The notes under the pieces: model-generated
What the model was told of the DNA's origin: nothing
Databases searched by the model: none
What the model saw: the letters and a program-made list of their open reading frames with translations, nothing else
Source: Flavobacterium tructae
GTDB lineage: Bacteria; Bacteroidota; Bacteroidia; Flavobacteriales; Flavobacteriaceae
NCBI RefSeq assembly: GCF_002217475.1
Contig: NZ_MUHH01000042.1
Coordinates: 1 to 64,000, forward strand
Length of the DNA stretch: 64,000 nucleotides
Reading direction: 5' to 3'
Shown here: in pieces, positions 9,021 to 17,473 of the stretch
How positions within the stretch are numbered: position 1 is the stretch's first letter
Layout of the letters: each line of letters begins with the position of its first letter
Made by a program: the position numbers and the translations under genes

Positions 9021-11687
9021 ATGAAAAAGATTGCATTATTACTAATACTGTTTAACACAGCATTTCTATTCGCCCAAAAAGAAATATCAGGAGTTGTAAG
9101 AGATAAATCAGGTAATCCGCTGCCTGGAGTTAATATCCTCGAAAAAGGAACTACAAACGGTGTATCTACCAATTTTGAAGGAGGTTACCTTATAAAAGTA
9201 AAAGAAGGTGCCATTTTAATTTTTAGCTATGTTGGCTATACCAATGTAGAGAAATCCTCTTCAAATAGTAAAACCGACGTTACTTTAGACGAAAACGGAG
9301 GTCAGGTCCTAAATGATGTCGTAATCGTAGGATCAAGAAACACCAAAAGAACCGTGGTCAATTCGGCCGTTCCGATTGATGTTATTAGTGTAAAAGATGT
9401 CACGACACAAAGCGGTAAAATAGAGATCAATCAATTGTTACAATATGTTGCTCCTTCATTTAATGCCAATAAACAATCCGGATCTGATGGTGCTGATCAC
9501 GTTGATCCCGCTTCGCTGAGAGGTCTGGGACCGGATCAGACTTTGGTTTTGATTAACGGAAAAAGAAGACATCAATCATCCTTAATCAATTTATTTGGTA
9601 CCCGCGGACGTGGAAATACGGGAACTGATTTAAATGCCATACCCGCTACTGCAATCAAAAGAATTGAGATTCTGAGAGATGGTGCTGCTGCCCAATACGG
9701 TTCGGACGCTATTGCCGGAGTTATTAATATTGTACTAAATGACAATGTCGACGAATTAACGGGATCTGTAACCTACGGAGCGTTTAATGCCAATGCAAAA
9801 GGTGATTTTCTGGATGGAACTCCAAATACCAAAAACTTCAGACTGGACCAAAACGGAAACGGAAATACTTATGGTAAAAACCAATCTTTTGACGGTGGAT
9901 CTGTAAAAGTAGCCGCTAACTATGGAGTTGCGATTGGTGACAAAGGAGGTTCAGCCAATTTTACAACAGAATACATCAACAAAAACAAAACCCTTAGACC
10001 TGCTTATGATTTTAGAAAAGGTTTTGGAGATGCTTCTATTCAGGGTTTTAACTTATTTGGAAACTTATCACTTCCGGTATCTGAGAAAACGCAGTTTTAT
10101 GCTTTTGGAGGCCGAAATTACAGAGATACAGATGCCTATGCATTTACCAGAAACGGAGGAGAAAGAGTTGTGGAATCTGTTTATCCTGGTGGCTACACTC
10201 CCAGAATTACTTCTAATATAATAGACAATTCTCTTGCGGCGGGATTTAGAACTAAAACAGCCAGCGGATGGAACATTGATCTAAGCAATACTTACGGAAA
10301 AAACCTTTTTCATTACTACATCAAAGGAACTATAAATGCTTCCTTAGAAGGGAAATCTCCAACAGAATTTGATGCAGGAGGACACAGTCTGACTCAAAAT
10401 ACAACCAATTTTGATTTTTCTAAAAACTACGATTCGGTCTTAAGCGGTTTAAACCTTGCTTTTGGAGCGGAATACAGAACAGAAAAATTCACTATTTTCT
10501 CAGGAGAAGAAGGTTCTTATGCGACTTACGACACTAACGGAAGACCAATAACCGATCCTACAACCCAAAGTGCACCAACTATTCCAAATCCGGATTACGA
10601 TCCTACAGATCCAACTTCGTCTCCAACAATTTCAAGACCTGGAGGTTCGCAAGGTTTTCCAGGATACAGCCCTTCAAATACGGTAGACAAAAGCCGTACG
10701 AATTTATCTTTATACACCGATGCTGAACTTGACATCACAGAGTCTTTTTTACTGAGCGGTGCGGTTCGTTTTGAAAATTATAGTGATTTTGGAAGTACTT
10801 TAAACGGGAAATTAGCCGCAAGAGTAAAAGCCGGACAACATATTAACTTCAGAGGATCTGTAAGTACAGGCTTCCGTGCTCCTTCACTGGCACAAATTTA
10901 TTACAACCTGCGTTTTACGAATTTTAATGCCGGAGGGGCTACCGAAGTTTTACTTGCTCCAAACAACAGCCCGGTTACCAAAGCTTTTGGAATTCAGAAA
11001 CTAAACGAAGAAAAAGCGGTAAATGCCTCTCTGGGATTCACGGCTACATTTGGAGATTTCACCGCAACAGTTGACGGTTACTACATCAAAGTAAAAGACC
11101 GTATTGTTCTTACCGGATATTTTGATGCTAAACCTTTAAACCTTGGTGTCGATAAAGCCCAGTTTTTTGTGAATGGTGTAGACACCAGTACTCACGGTTT
11201 GGATATCGTTTTGGCCTGGAAGAAAAAATTCGGAGAATCATTGTTTAGTGCAACTTTGGTTGGAAACATTAATGACATGAAAATTGACAATGTAAAAAAC
11301 GGAACTTTAGATGAGGGTACTTTCTTTGGGAAACGTGAAAAAGCATTCCTGCTATCATCAGCTCCAGATAACAAATTTGGTTTAAACCTTAACTATGCTA
11401 AAAATAAATTTGATGCCGGTATCGCATTCACCAGATTCAGTAAAGTAGTTTTAGTAGATTACACTGATGAAAACGATGTATACAATCCAAGACTGATCAC
11501 TGACTTAACTGTTGGATATCAATTGACTAAAAACCTGAAATTAAGCATTGGAAGCAACAACTTATTCAATGTTTACCCAACGAAACAAGACGAGACAGGC
11601 AACACTGAAGCAGGAGGTTACTGGGACGCTGTTCAGATGGGATTCAGCGGAGCATACTACTATGCAAGACTTGGATTTAATTTTTAA
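9021..11687 (+). CDS. TonB-dependent outer-membrane receptor
   Basis: An 888-residue outer-membrane transporter driven by TonB-ExbBD. The signal peptide (1-18, ending FAQ) is followed by a carboxypeptidase-D-regulatory-like beta domain (about 21-95; SGVVRDKSGNPLPGVNI, FSYVGYTN), a plug domain (about 108-235; SLRGLGPDQTLVLINGKRR, EILRDGAAAQYGSDAIAGVIN) and a 22-strand-type barrel ending in the aromatic YYYARLGFNF. It is shorter than typical SusC proteins and has no SusD neighbour, so an iron-complex or other small-molecule role is as likely as glycan uptake; the substrate cannot be read from sequence. It is monocistronic, followed by a strong terminator. Confidence 0.93.
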   Translation: MKKIALLLILFNTAFLFAQKEISGVVRDKSGNPLPGVNILEKGTTNGVSTNFEGGYLIKVKEGAILIFSYVGYTNVEKSSSNSKTDVTLDENGGQVLNDVVIVGSRNTKRTVVNSAVPIDVISVKDVTTQSGKIEINQLLQYVAPSFNANKQSGSDGADHVDPASLRGLGPDQTLVLINGKRRHQSSLINLFGTRGRGNTGTDLNAIPATAIKRIEILRDGAAAQYGSDAIAGVINIVLNDNVDELTGSVTYGAFNANAKGDFLDGTPNTKNFRLDQNGNGNTYGKNQSFDGGSVKVAANYGVAIGDKGGSANFTTEYINKNKTLRPAYDFRKGFGDASIQGFNLFGNLSLPVSEKTQFYAFGGRNYRDTDAYAFTRNGGERVVESVYPGGYTPRITSNIIDNSLAAGFRTKTASGWNIDLSNTYGKNLFHYYIKGTINASLEGKSPTEFDAGGHSLTQNTTNFDFSKNYDSVLSGLNLAFGAEYRTEKFTIFSGEEGSYATYDTNGRPITDPTTQSAPTIPNPDYDPTDPTSSPTISRPGGSQGFPGYSPSNTVDKSRTNLSLYTDAELDITESFLLSGAVRFENYSDFGSTLNGKLAARVKAGQHINFRGSVSTGFRAPSLAQIYYNLRFTNFNAGGATEVLLAPNNSPVTKAFGIQKLNEEKAVNASLGFTATFGDFTATVDGYYIKVKDRIVLTGYFDAKPLNLGVDKAQFFVNGVDTSTHGLDIVLAWKKKFGESLFSATLVGNINDMKIDNVKNGTLDEGTFFGKREKAFLLSSAPDNKFGLNLNYAKNKFDAGIAFTRFSKVVLVDYTDENDVYNPRLITDLTVGYQLTKNLKLSIGSNNLFNVYPTKQDETGNTEAGGYWDAVQMGFSGAYYYARLGFNF

Positions 11688-11748
11688 GCAATTAGAAACT
11701 TTATACAATTAAACAGGTCAAAAGAAGCTTTTATCTGACTGAACAAAA

Positions 11749-11784
11749 ACAAAAAATCCTGAGCATTAACTCAGGATTTTTTGT
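11749..11784. terminator. Bidirectional intrinsic terminator
   Basis: ACAAAAAATCCTGAG and CTCAGGATTTTTTGT pair perfectly around the loop CATTAA. T-runs on both strands serve the converging TonB receptor and ferredoxin genes. Confidence 0.9.
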
Positions 11785-11810
11785 TTATATCTAATTACAT
11801 CATTATTTCA

Positions 11811-12161
11811 TTATTCACCATGTAAAAACGCTTGTCTGTTCAACAAGGTTTCTTCGTCTTCAACGTGATTATCATCCGGCACACAACAATCAACCGGACA
11901 TACGGCAGCACATTGAGGTTCATCGTGAAAACCTTTACACTCGGTACATTTTCCTGGAACGATATAATACACCTCATCAGAAATTGGTGTTTGTGCATCT
12001 TCTGCATCAATCTCAGTTCCGTCAGGTAAAATTATCTTTCCGGAAAGACTGGTTCCGTCTTTGTATCTCCAATCATCAGCTCCTTCATAAATTGCTGTAT
12101 TTGGGCATTCCGGTTCGCAGGCCCCACAGTTTATGCATTCGTCAGTTATAATTATTGCCAT
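11811..12161 (-). CDS. 4Fe-4S dicluster ferredoxin
   Basis: A 116-residue low-potential electron carrier of the bacterial 2[4Fe-4S] type. The first cluster motif is Cys9-x2-Cys12-x2-Cys15-x3-Cys19-Pro ([12 protein letters not shown]). The second is [12 protein letters not shown] followed by [10 protein letters not shown], with the longer insertion typical of YfhL/Alvin-type ferredoxins. The frame extends upstream to 12218, but that part is encoded by spacer repeat DNA; the ATG at 12159-12161 gives the normal [15 protein letters not shown] start. It is divergent from the acyl-CoA reductase gene, which makes it a candidate electron partner for reductive chemistry nearby (inference). Confidence 0.92.
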   Translation of the reverse strand: MAIIITDECINCGACEPECPNTAIYEGADDWRYKDGTSLSGKIILPDGTEIDAEDAQTPISDEVYYIVPGKCTECKGFHDEPQCAAVCPVDCCVPDDNHVEDEETLLNRQAFLHGE

Positions 12162-12170
12162 TGTTTTATT

Positions 12171-12256
12171 AGTCTTAAAGTTAAAAGTCTTAAAGTTGCA
12201 AAGCCAAAAAAAAGACATCCTTCGCTTTTGACTTGATGACTTTTGACTTTCGACTT
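12171..12256. repeat. Inverted near-octameric repeat in the divergent spacer
   Basis: 12171-12203 is built from AGTCTTAA and AGTTAAA units. 12225-12256 is built from units like CTTTTGA, CTTGATGA and CTTTCGA. The two arms are roughly complementary (GACTTTTGACTTT against AAAGTTAAAAGTC) with a period of 7-8 bases. Confidence 0.45.
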
Positions 12257-12273
12257 ATTTATCCTTATTTTTG
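12242..12273 (+). promoter_or_regulatory. Promoter of the acyl-CoA reductase gene
   Basis: TTTG at 12242-12245 and TATTTTTG at 12266-12273 are separated by 20 bases, matching the Bacteroidota -33/-7 arrangement. Transcription would begin near 12280, downstream of the longest-ORF start at 12233, so it fixes translation to ATG 12314. Confidence 0.6.
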
Positions 12274-12313
12274 TGCAAAATTACAATCAAAACCTTTCAT
12301 AAACAAATTACTT

Positions 12314-13387
12314 ATGTTACAAAACGAAAAAAAACAGTCTTTTATAGCACTAGGTCGATTTTTAAGTCAGTTCTCTGAAACAGAAAACGTACGAAATGAA
12401 TCGGTTTTAGGTAACGACCTGTTTTTTGATGATTTCATAAAACTGATTGCTCTTTCTCAATCACACAATGGATGGTACACTCCTGAACAGGTGCATTTTG
12501 CAATACATTCATGGGCAGAAGCTTTAACGGAAGAAAACATTAAAAAATGGCTTTCAGCTTACAGCTCAGAATTTGAGAAAGCGGATAAAACTGAAAAAAC
12601 TGTTGCCCTAATCCTTGCCGGAAATATTCCGCTAGTTGGATTTCATGACTTTTTATCGGTTTTAATCACTGGAAATAAGGCCTTAATAAAAACTTCTTCA
12701 AACGATCAGCATTTATTGCCGTTTTTAGCCAAATACCTCATTTTTGTCGATGAAAATCTAAAAGATAAGATCACTTTCGTGGAAGGTAAACTCGAAAATT
12801 TTGATATCGTTATAGCAACCGGAAGCAACAATACGGCACGTTATTTTGAATATTACTTTAAAAATAAGCCGTCTATCATTCGCAAAAACAGAAATTCGGT
12901 TGCAATTTTAAACGGAAAAGAAACTCACGAAGAATTAGAAGCTTTGGGCGAAGATATTTTCAGATATTTTGGACTGGGATGCCGCAATGTATCTAAACTT
13001 TTTGTTCCAAAAGATTATTCTTTTGATGCTTTTTTCCAGGCTATTTTCAAATATCAGGACGTTATTCATTACGAAAAATACGCTAACAATTACGACTACA
13101 ACAAAGCGGTGTTTTTGATGAGTAATTTTAAACTACTTGACAATGGTTTTTTAACTCTAAAAGAAGATCCAAGTTACGCCTCTCCTATTTCGAGTGTCTT
13201 TTACGAATCTTATGAAAATATCGAAGACTTACAGGCTCGTTTAGAAGCTGATGCTGAACAAATTCAGTGCATCGTTAGCAATGATTTAGCTCAAAACAGT
13301 ATTTCTTTTGGGCAAACCCAAAAACCACGTTTGTGGGATTATGCAGATAATGTAGATACTATAACGTTTTTGTTAACAACAAAATAA
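12314..13387 (+). CDS. LuxC-type acyl-CoA reductase family protein
   Basis: A 357-residue protein of the acyl-CoA reductase (LuxC) family, which reduces acyl-CoA or acyl-enzyme to aldehyde using NADPH in an aldehyde-dehydrogenase-like fold. Family features visible are LILAGNIPLVGFHDF, ATGSNNTARYFEYYF (nucleotide-binding region), KNRNSVAIL, and the putative catalytic Cys223 in YFGLGCRNVSKLFVP. The start at ATG 12314 follows a well-formed promoter. The divergent ferredoxin and the downstream serC suggest a conserved metabolic neighbourhood. The real acyl substrate is unknown. Confidence 0.85.
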   Translation: MLQNEKKQSFIALGRFLSQFSETENVRNESVLGNDLFFDDFIKLIALSQSHNGWYTPEQVHFAIHSWAEALTEENIKKWLSAYSSEFEKADKTEKTVALILAGNIPLVGFHDFLSVLITGNKALIKTSSNDQHLLPFLAKYLIFVDENLKDKITFVEGKLENFDIVIATGSNNTARYFEYYFKNKPSIIRKNRNSVAILNGKETHEELEALGEDIFRYFGLGCRNVSKLFVPKDYSFDAFFQAIFKYQDVIHYEKYANNYDYNKAVFLMSNFKLLDNGFLTLKEDPSYASPISSVFYESYENIEDLQARLEADAEQIQCIVSNDLAQNSISFGQTQKPRLWDYADNVDTITFLLTTK

Positions 13388-13480
13388 AAATATGTTCAAT
13401 TATTTCGAATTATTTATCGCTTTTTCAGCTCCTATTGCCGAAATTTGCGTTTTTAAATTTTTCGACTATTAACAAAAACC

Positions 13481-14551
13481 ATGAAAAAACACAACTACAG
13501 CGCAGGACCTAGTATTTTACCTCAGGAAGTTTTTGAGAAAGCATCAAAAGCCATTTTAGATTTTAATGATTCAGGACTATCTATTCTTGAAATTTCGCAC
13601 CGAAGTAAAGATTTCGTTGCCGTTATGGAGGAAGCTCGATCCCTTGCTTTAGAATTATTGGGACTTCAGGGAAAAGGGTATCAGGCTCTATTTTTGCAAG
13701 GTGGTGCAAGCACAGCCTTCTTGATGGCCCCTTATAATTTAATGAAAGAAAACGGAAAAGCTGCTTATCTGGATTCCGGAACGTGGGCAACTGCCGCTAT
13801 AAAAGAAGCAAAGTATTTTGGAGAAACTGTTATCGTAGGTTCTTCAAAAGAAGCAAATTACAATCATATTCCGAAAGGATACGAAATACCAACTGATGCT
13901 GATTACTTTCACTGTACCAGCAACAACACCATTTTTGGAACTCAAATGAAAGAATTCCCGGCAACTAATGTTCCTGTGGTTTGCGACATGAGTTCTGATA
14001 TTTTTTCACGTGAATTGGATTTCTCTAAATTTGACATCATCTACGCCGGCGCTCAAAAAAATATGGGACCTGCCGGAACTACTTTGGTTGTGATTAAAGA
14101 AGAGATACTCGGGAAAAACGGAAGAACAATTCCAAGTATGCTAGATTACGCTAAACATATTAAAGCAGAGAGTATGTACAACACCCCTCCTGTTTTTGCT
14201 GTATATGTTTCGTTACTAACTTTACAATGGATTAAAGAAAAAGGAGGAATTGCTGCAGTTGAAAAACTAAACAATGCAAAAGCTGACTTACTTTATGCTG
14301 AAATTGACAGAAACCCATTGTTTAAAGGTACAGCAGCAGTTGAAGACCGTTCTAAAATGAACGTTACTTTCTTATTAAACAATGCTGATCATACTGCTAC
14401 TTTTGACGCTTTATGGAAAGAAGCCGGAATTTCAGGATTACCGGGTCACCGTTCAGTTGGTGGTTACAGAGCTTCAATCTACAATGCAATGTCTATCGAA
14501 AGTGTTCAGGTTTTAGTAGATGTAATGAAAGCTTTGGAAACTAAAGTTTAG
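13481..14551 (+). CDS. serC: Phosphoserine aminotransferase
   Basis: PLP enzyme converting 3-phosphohydroxypyruvate and glutamate to O-phosphoserine (serine synthesis; also the related step of pyridoxal-phosphate synthesis). The 356 residues begin with the typical YSAGPSILPQEVFEKA. FLQGGASTAF is the phosphate-contact loop and Lys193 in YAGAQKNMGPAG is the PLP-binding lysine. The C-terminus GLPGHRSVGGYRASIYNAM is also family-typical. The adjacent serA encodes the preceding pathway step. The two are separated by 226 bases of repeat-containing DNA, so coupling may be partial. Confidence 0.95.
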   Translation: MKKHNYSAGPSILPQEVFEKASKAILDFNDSGLSILEISHRSKDFVAVMEEARSLALELLGLQGKGYQALFLQGGASTAFLMAPYNLMKENGKAAYLDSGTWATAAIKEAKYFGETVIVGSSKEANYNHIPKGYEIPTDADYFHCTSNNTIFGTQMKEFPATNVPVVCDMSSDIFSRELDFSKFDIIYAGAQKNMGPAGTTLVVIKEEILGKNGRTIPSMLDYAKHIKAESMYNTPPVFAVYVSLLTLQWIKEKGGIAAVEKLNNAKADLLYAEIDRNPLFKGTAAVEDRSKMNVTFLLNNADHTATFDALWKEAGISGLPGHRSVGGYRASIYNAMSIESVQVLVDVMKALETKV

Positions 14552-14610
14552 TTTACAATCGCAGTTTTTAGTTTGCAGTTTGCCAAAAACAGGAATTGAA
14601 CACAGAATTC

Positions 14611-14692
14611 CTAGCCCCGATAGAAGTGGAGATCCTTTTTTGTTTTTTCTTTAAAAACAAAAAAGATCACAACGGATAGCGGGATTAGCTCC
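14611..14692. repeat. Hairpin repeat element between serC and serA
   Basis: An imperfect palindrome: CTAGCCCCGATAGAAG at one end, GGATAGCGGGATTAGCTCC at the other, and a central stem TTTTTTGTTTTT / AAAAACAAAAAA. Read as RNA it would fold into a long hairpin. I recall very similar elements in many flavobacterial spacers. Here it sits inside a probable transcription unit, where it could affect serA expression or mRNA decay. Confidence 0.6.
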
Positions 14693-14744
14693 TAAACAAA
14701 AAAGAAAAATTATAATATTATGTTTATCTTCTAATCTGTACGAT

Positions 14745-14776
14745 TAAACAAATAAACAAATAAACACATAAACTAA
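14745..14776 (+). repeat. Four tandem octamers in the serA leader
   Basis: TAAACAAA, TAAACAAA, TAAACACA and TAAACTAA follow one another directly and end one base before the serA ATG. This is a very AT-rich unstructured leader and may help ribosome loading in the absence of a Shine-Dalgarno sequence (inference). Confidence 0.6.
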
Positions 14777-14777
14777 G

Positions 14778-15728
14778 ATGAAAGTATTAGCAAACGACGG
14801 AATTTCAAAAAGTGGAATTCTTGCTTTAGAAAAAGGTGGTTTTGAAGTTATTACAACAAAAGTAGCTCAGGAACAAGTAGCTAATTTTGTAAACGAAAAT
14901 AATGTAGATGTCGTTTTAGTACGAAGCGCTACTAAAGTTCGTAAAGACATTATTGATGCCTGCCCGGGATTGAAAATTATTGGCCGAGGTGGTGTTGGTA
15001 TGGACAACATCGATGTTGATTACGCAAAAAGCAAAGGAATTCATGTGATTAATACTCCGGCTTCTTCATCAGAATCTGTTGCCGAATTGGTATTTGGACA
15101 CTTATTTTCAGGTGTTCGTTTTTTACATGATTCTAACAGAAATATGCCTCTTGAAGGGGATTCAAACTTTGACGGTTTGAAAAAAGCGTATGCTAATGGT
15201 ACTGAACTAAGAGGTAAAACTCTTGGTATTGTTGGTATTGGGCGTATTGGTCAGGCTACTGCAAAAATGGCTTTAGGTTTAGGAATGAGAGTAATCGCTG
15301 CTGATAGCTTTATTCCTTCTGTTGACGTTAAAGTTGAGTTTTTTGACGGTCAATCAATCACTACAACTATCGTTTCTCAATCTTTAGAATCATTGTTCAA
15401 AGAAGCTGATTTCATTACCTTACATGTTCCAGCTCAGGACGGTTACATCATTGGCGAAAAAGAACTGGCTATTATGAAAGATGGTGTTGGAATAGTAAAC
15501 TGTGCTCGCGGTGGTGTTATTGACGAAGTAGCCTTATTAAAAGCTTTAGATTCAGGAAAAGTTGCATTTGCAGGATTGGACGTTTTTGAAAGCGAACCAA
15601 AACCGGAAATGGCTATTTTAATGCATACTAAAATCTCATTGACTCCTCACATTGGGGCTGCCACAGGAGAAGCACAAGACAGAATTGGTACAGAATTAGC
15701 TTCACAAATTATTTCTTTACTGAGCTAA
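14778..15728 (+). CDS. serA: D-3-phosphoglycerate dehydrogenase
   Basis: NAD-dependent 2-hydroxyacid dehydrogenase making 3-phosphohydroxypyruvate, the first committed step of serine synthesis. The 316 residues contain the Rossmann motif GIGRIG (153-158) and the catalytic set Arg244 (NCARGGVID), Glu273 (FESEP) and His291 (TPHIGAAT). It lacks the C-terminal ACT domain of E. coli SerA, so serine feedback through ACT is not expected. Residues about 180-205 form an insertion (FFDGQSITTTIV) before the EADFITLHVP strand. Position next to serC supports the phosphoglycerate assignment over other D-2-hydroxyacid dehydrogenases. Confidence 0.92.
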   Translation: MKVLANDGISKSGILALEKGGFEVITTKVAQEQVANFVNENNVDVVLVRSATKVRKDIIDACPGLKIIGRGGVGMDNIDVDYAKSKGIHVINTPASSSESVAELVFGHLFSGVRFLHDSNRNMPLEGDSNFDGLKKAYANGTELRGKTLGIVGIGRIGQATAKMALGLGMRVIAADSFIPSVDVKVEFFDGQSITTTIVSQSLESLFKEADFITLHVPAQDGYIIGEKELAIMKDGVGIVNCARGGVIDEVALLKALDSGKVAFAGLDVFESEPKPEMAILMHTKISLTPHIGAATGEAQDRIGTELASQIISLLS

Positions 15729-15751
15729 TAAACTAAAAATAAATTAATTAG

Positions 15752-15794
15752 AAGGGATTTATTAACATCGTTTAATAAATCCCTTTCTTTTTTT
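15752..15794 (+). terminator. Intrinsic terminator of serA
   Basis: AAGGGATTTATTAA (15752-15765) pairs with TTAATAAATCCCTT (15772-15785), 14 bp, followed by a T-rich tract. Confidence 0.88.
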
Positions 15795-15797
15795 GAT

Positions 15798-15805
15798 TAA
15801 ATTTG
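15798..15805 (+). promoter_or_regulatory. -7 element for the DUF937 gene
   Basis: TAAATTTG, 31 bases before the ATG and directly after the serA terminator. No -33 box is evident because that position is the terminator T-tract. Confidence 0.45.
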
Positions 15806-15836
15806 AGTTTAAATTCTAACCTAAATTCTTTAAATC

Positions 15837-16394
15837 ATGTTCGAACAATTAACACAATTAGTACAACAATACGGAGGCGATGCGGTTGTAAACAACACTG
15901 CTGTCCCAAATGAACACAATGAAGCGGTTATACAAGAAACTAGCTCTTCGATATTTTCAGGATTGCAAAAAATTGCTTCAGAAGGAGGTGCGGAACAATT
16001 GGCCGGCTTATTTAACGGAACTTCTAAACTGGACAGTTCTAATCCCGTTGTACAGCAAATAACACAACAATTGAGCGGAAGCCTTGGTGAAAAATTCGGA
16101 TTAAGCAGCACTGATTCTGCCGGTGTCGCTTCAAGTATGATTCCGCAGGTTTTGAATTCTTTAGTCAACAAAGCAAAAGATCCCAACGACAGTAGTTTCA
16201 ATATTTCAGATATTATAAGCTCCATTTCAGGAAATAGCGGACAGGCTTCCGGTATTATGGAAACTATTAACAAATACGGAATGCAATTCGGTCTGGACCA
16301 AAACAATGATGGAAAAGTAGATGTAGCCGATGCTATGAGTCTTACCAAAAGTGGAGGATTAGGTGGGTTATTGGGGAAATTGTTCGGGAAATAG
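15837..16394 (+). CDS. DUF937 domain-containing protein
   Basis: A 185-residue soluble protein matching the DUF937 pattern: an N-terminal MFEQLTQLVQQYGGDAVVNN, a middle Gly/Ser/Gln-rich alpha-helical part, and an EF-hand-like loop near residue 158 (DQNNDGKVDVADAM) before a Gly-rich C-terminus GGLGGLLGKLFGK. The family is often small, cytosolic and of unknown function. The DxNxDGxxD loop could bind Ca2+ (inference). It has its own -7 element and is followed by a terminator embedded in octamer repeats. Confidence 0.8.
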   Translation: MFEQLTQLVQQYGGDAVVNNTAVPNEHNEAVIQETSSSIFSGLQKIASEGGAEQLAGLFNGTSKLDSSNPVVQQITQQLSGSLGEKFGLSSTDSAGVASSMIPQVLNSLVNKAKDPNDSSFNISDIISSISGNSGQASGIMETINKYGMQFGLDQNNDGKVDVADAMSLTKSGGLGGLLGKLFGK

Positions 16395-16404
16395 TTTTTT
16401 TTTA

Positions 16405-16595
16405 AAGGTGCTGAGATTCTAAGATGCTAAGAAACTAAGGTTCTGAGGCGTTAAGCTACCCCCTTGGTAACCTTAAATTTAAGCATTAAAACTTTTACCA
16501 AAAATATAAAGGCTGTTTGTTGAACTCAAACAGCTTTTTTTGTTCACCAAAATCAAAAATCTTAGCATCTCAGAACCTTAGTACCTCAGAACCTT
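16405..16595. repeat. Octamer-periodic inverted repeat enclosing a terminator
   Basis: The left arm 16405-16455 is a run of octamers of form RAGNNNCT: AAGGTGCT, GAGATTCT, AAGATGCT, AAGAAACT, AAGGTTCT, then GAGGCGTT. The right arm 16561-16595, read on the minus strand, is AAGGTTCT, GAGGTACT, AAGGTTCT, GAGATGCT. A strong terminator lies between the arms. The same architecture recurs at 27542-27683. Confidence 0.75.
16511..16541 (+). terminator. Intrinsic terminator after the DUF937 gene
   Basis: GCTGTTTG and CAAACAGC form an 8-bp stem with loop TTGAACT followed by seven T. Confidence 0.88.
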
Positions 16596-16665
16596 TCTAT
16601 ACAAACTGTTAAATACCTCAAACCTCTCCTCATTTATTCGTAAATTTAAGTCTGAAACAAAATTT

Positions 16666-17106
16666 ATGAAAAAATCCCTCTTTATATTAGGCCTACTGTT
16701 TACCATAATTGCCTGTTCAACAGCTTCAAAAAATACGATGGCTGCAAATACAGACGGTAAGTCTACTGCTGCATTAAACGATACGGTACGAATTGCCAAC
16801 GATTCTTTAGAGTACGAAGTAATCATTATCGATAACGGCTTTAGTACCTGGCTGGCTTCAAGGGCACTTCCCCGAAATTATCACTCTTTAAGTTATCTCG
16901 AAAACAAAAATAATCTGTATGTAACCGAATGGAACAATCGTGTTTTACAGCCACAGCGCTATAGTCCGAATTTGTATGAAATGAGAATTGATTATCAGCC
17001 AACGATTCATTACGGTTACGAAGTAAATTACCTTATTTATAACTATATGATTTATTTTCAAAATACTTACAAACAAAAGCTCGCAGGCTATGTTCCTATA
17101 AGATAA
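16666..17106 (+). CDS. DUF6146-like lipoprotein
   Basis: A 146-residue exported lipoprotein. The signal peptide ends in the lipobox IIACS, with Cys17 as lipidation site. The mature part has a conserved core FSTWLASRALPRNYHSLSYL, YVTEWNNRVLQP and a Tyr-rich C-terminus (EVNYLIYNYMIYFQ). I match this to the DUF6146 family from memory; the role is unknown. The gene starts 34 bases upstream of the DUF6787-like gene, so the two form an operon. Confidence 0.78.
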   Translation: MKKSLFILGLLFTIIACSTASKNTMAANTDGKSTAALNDTVRIANDSLEYEVIIIDNGFSTWLASRALPRNYHSLSYLENKNNLYVTEWNNRVLQPQRYSPNLYEMRIDYQPTIHYGYEVNYLIYNYMIYFQNTYKQKLAGYVPIR

Positions 17107-17139
17107 TGTTCTTATATTTGTAATCGTTATAAATAAAGA

Positions 17140-17457
17140 ATGAACAGACTAAAAAAACGTTGGGGTATCACCTCAAATGTACAAGCCATAATCATACTAA
17201 TTGTTTTTGCCATAACAGGATCGGCATCTGCATGGCTGTCTAAACCTTTTTGCGTCTTGCTTGGCATTACCAGAGAGGATTTCGGAGGCTGGTTTACTCT
17301 AATACGACTACTAGTTATTTTTCCGATCTATCAGGTTTTACTGGTTGCTATTGGTACCATATTCGGACAATTCCGTTTTTTTTGGAATTTTGAAAAGAAA
17401 ATGCTTAAAAATATGGGACTGGGATTTTTATTTAAAGATTCAAAACCTCAACCTTAA
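17140..17457 (+). CDS. DUF6787-like small membrane protein
   Basis: A 105-residue protein with two strong membrane helices (about 15-35 and 50-75) and a basic tail. It begins with LKKRWGITSNVQAIIILIVFAITG, consistent with the DUF6787 family (assigned from memory). It is second in a two-gene operon with the DUF6146-like lipoprotein. A 19-bp perfect hairpin follows the stop after 16 bases and may act as terminator or mRNA stabiliser. Function unknown. Confidence 0.75.
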   Translation: MNRLKKRWGITSNVQAIIILIVFAITGSASAWLSKPFCVLLGITREDFGGWFTLIRLLVIFPIYQVLLVAIGTIFGQFRFFWNFEKKMLKNMGLGFLFKDSKPQP

Positions 17458-17473
17458 CAAATCAATAAAAAAC

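Noticed and set aside
9021-11687. SusC assignment for the TonB receptor
   Set aside because: Shorter than usual SusC, no SusD partner downstream; kept as generic TonB-dependent receptor.
13392-13472. 26-codon ORF between the acyl-CoA reductase and serC genes
   Set aside because: Very short, hydrophobic, no conserved features; likely chance in a leader.
15830-16348. 172-codon minus-strand ORF opposite the DUF937 gene
   Set aside because: Shadow of the real plus-strand gene, which has a promoter, typical start and family motifs.
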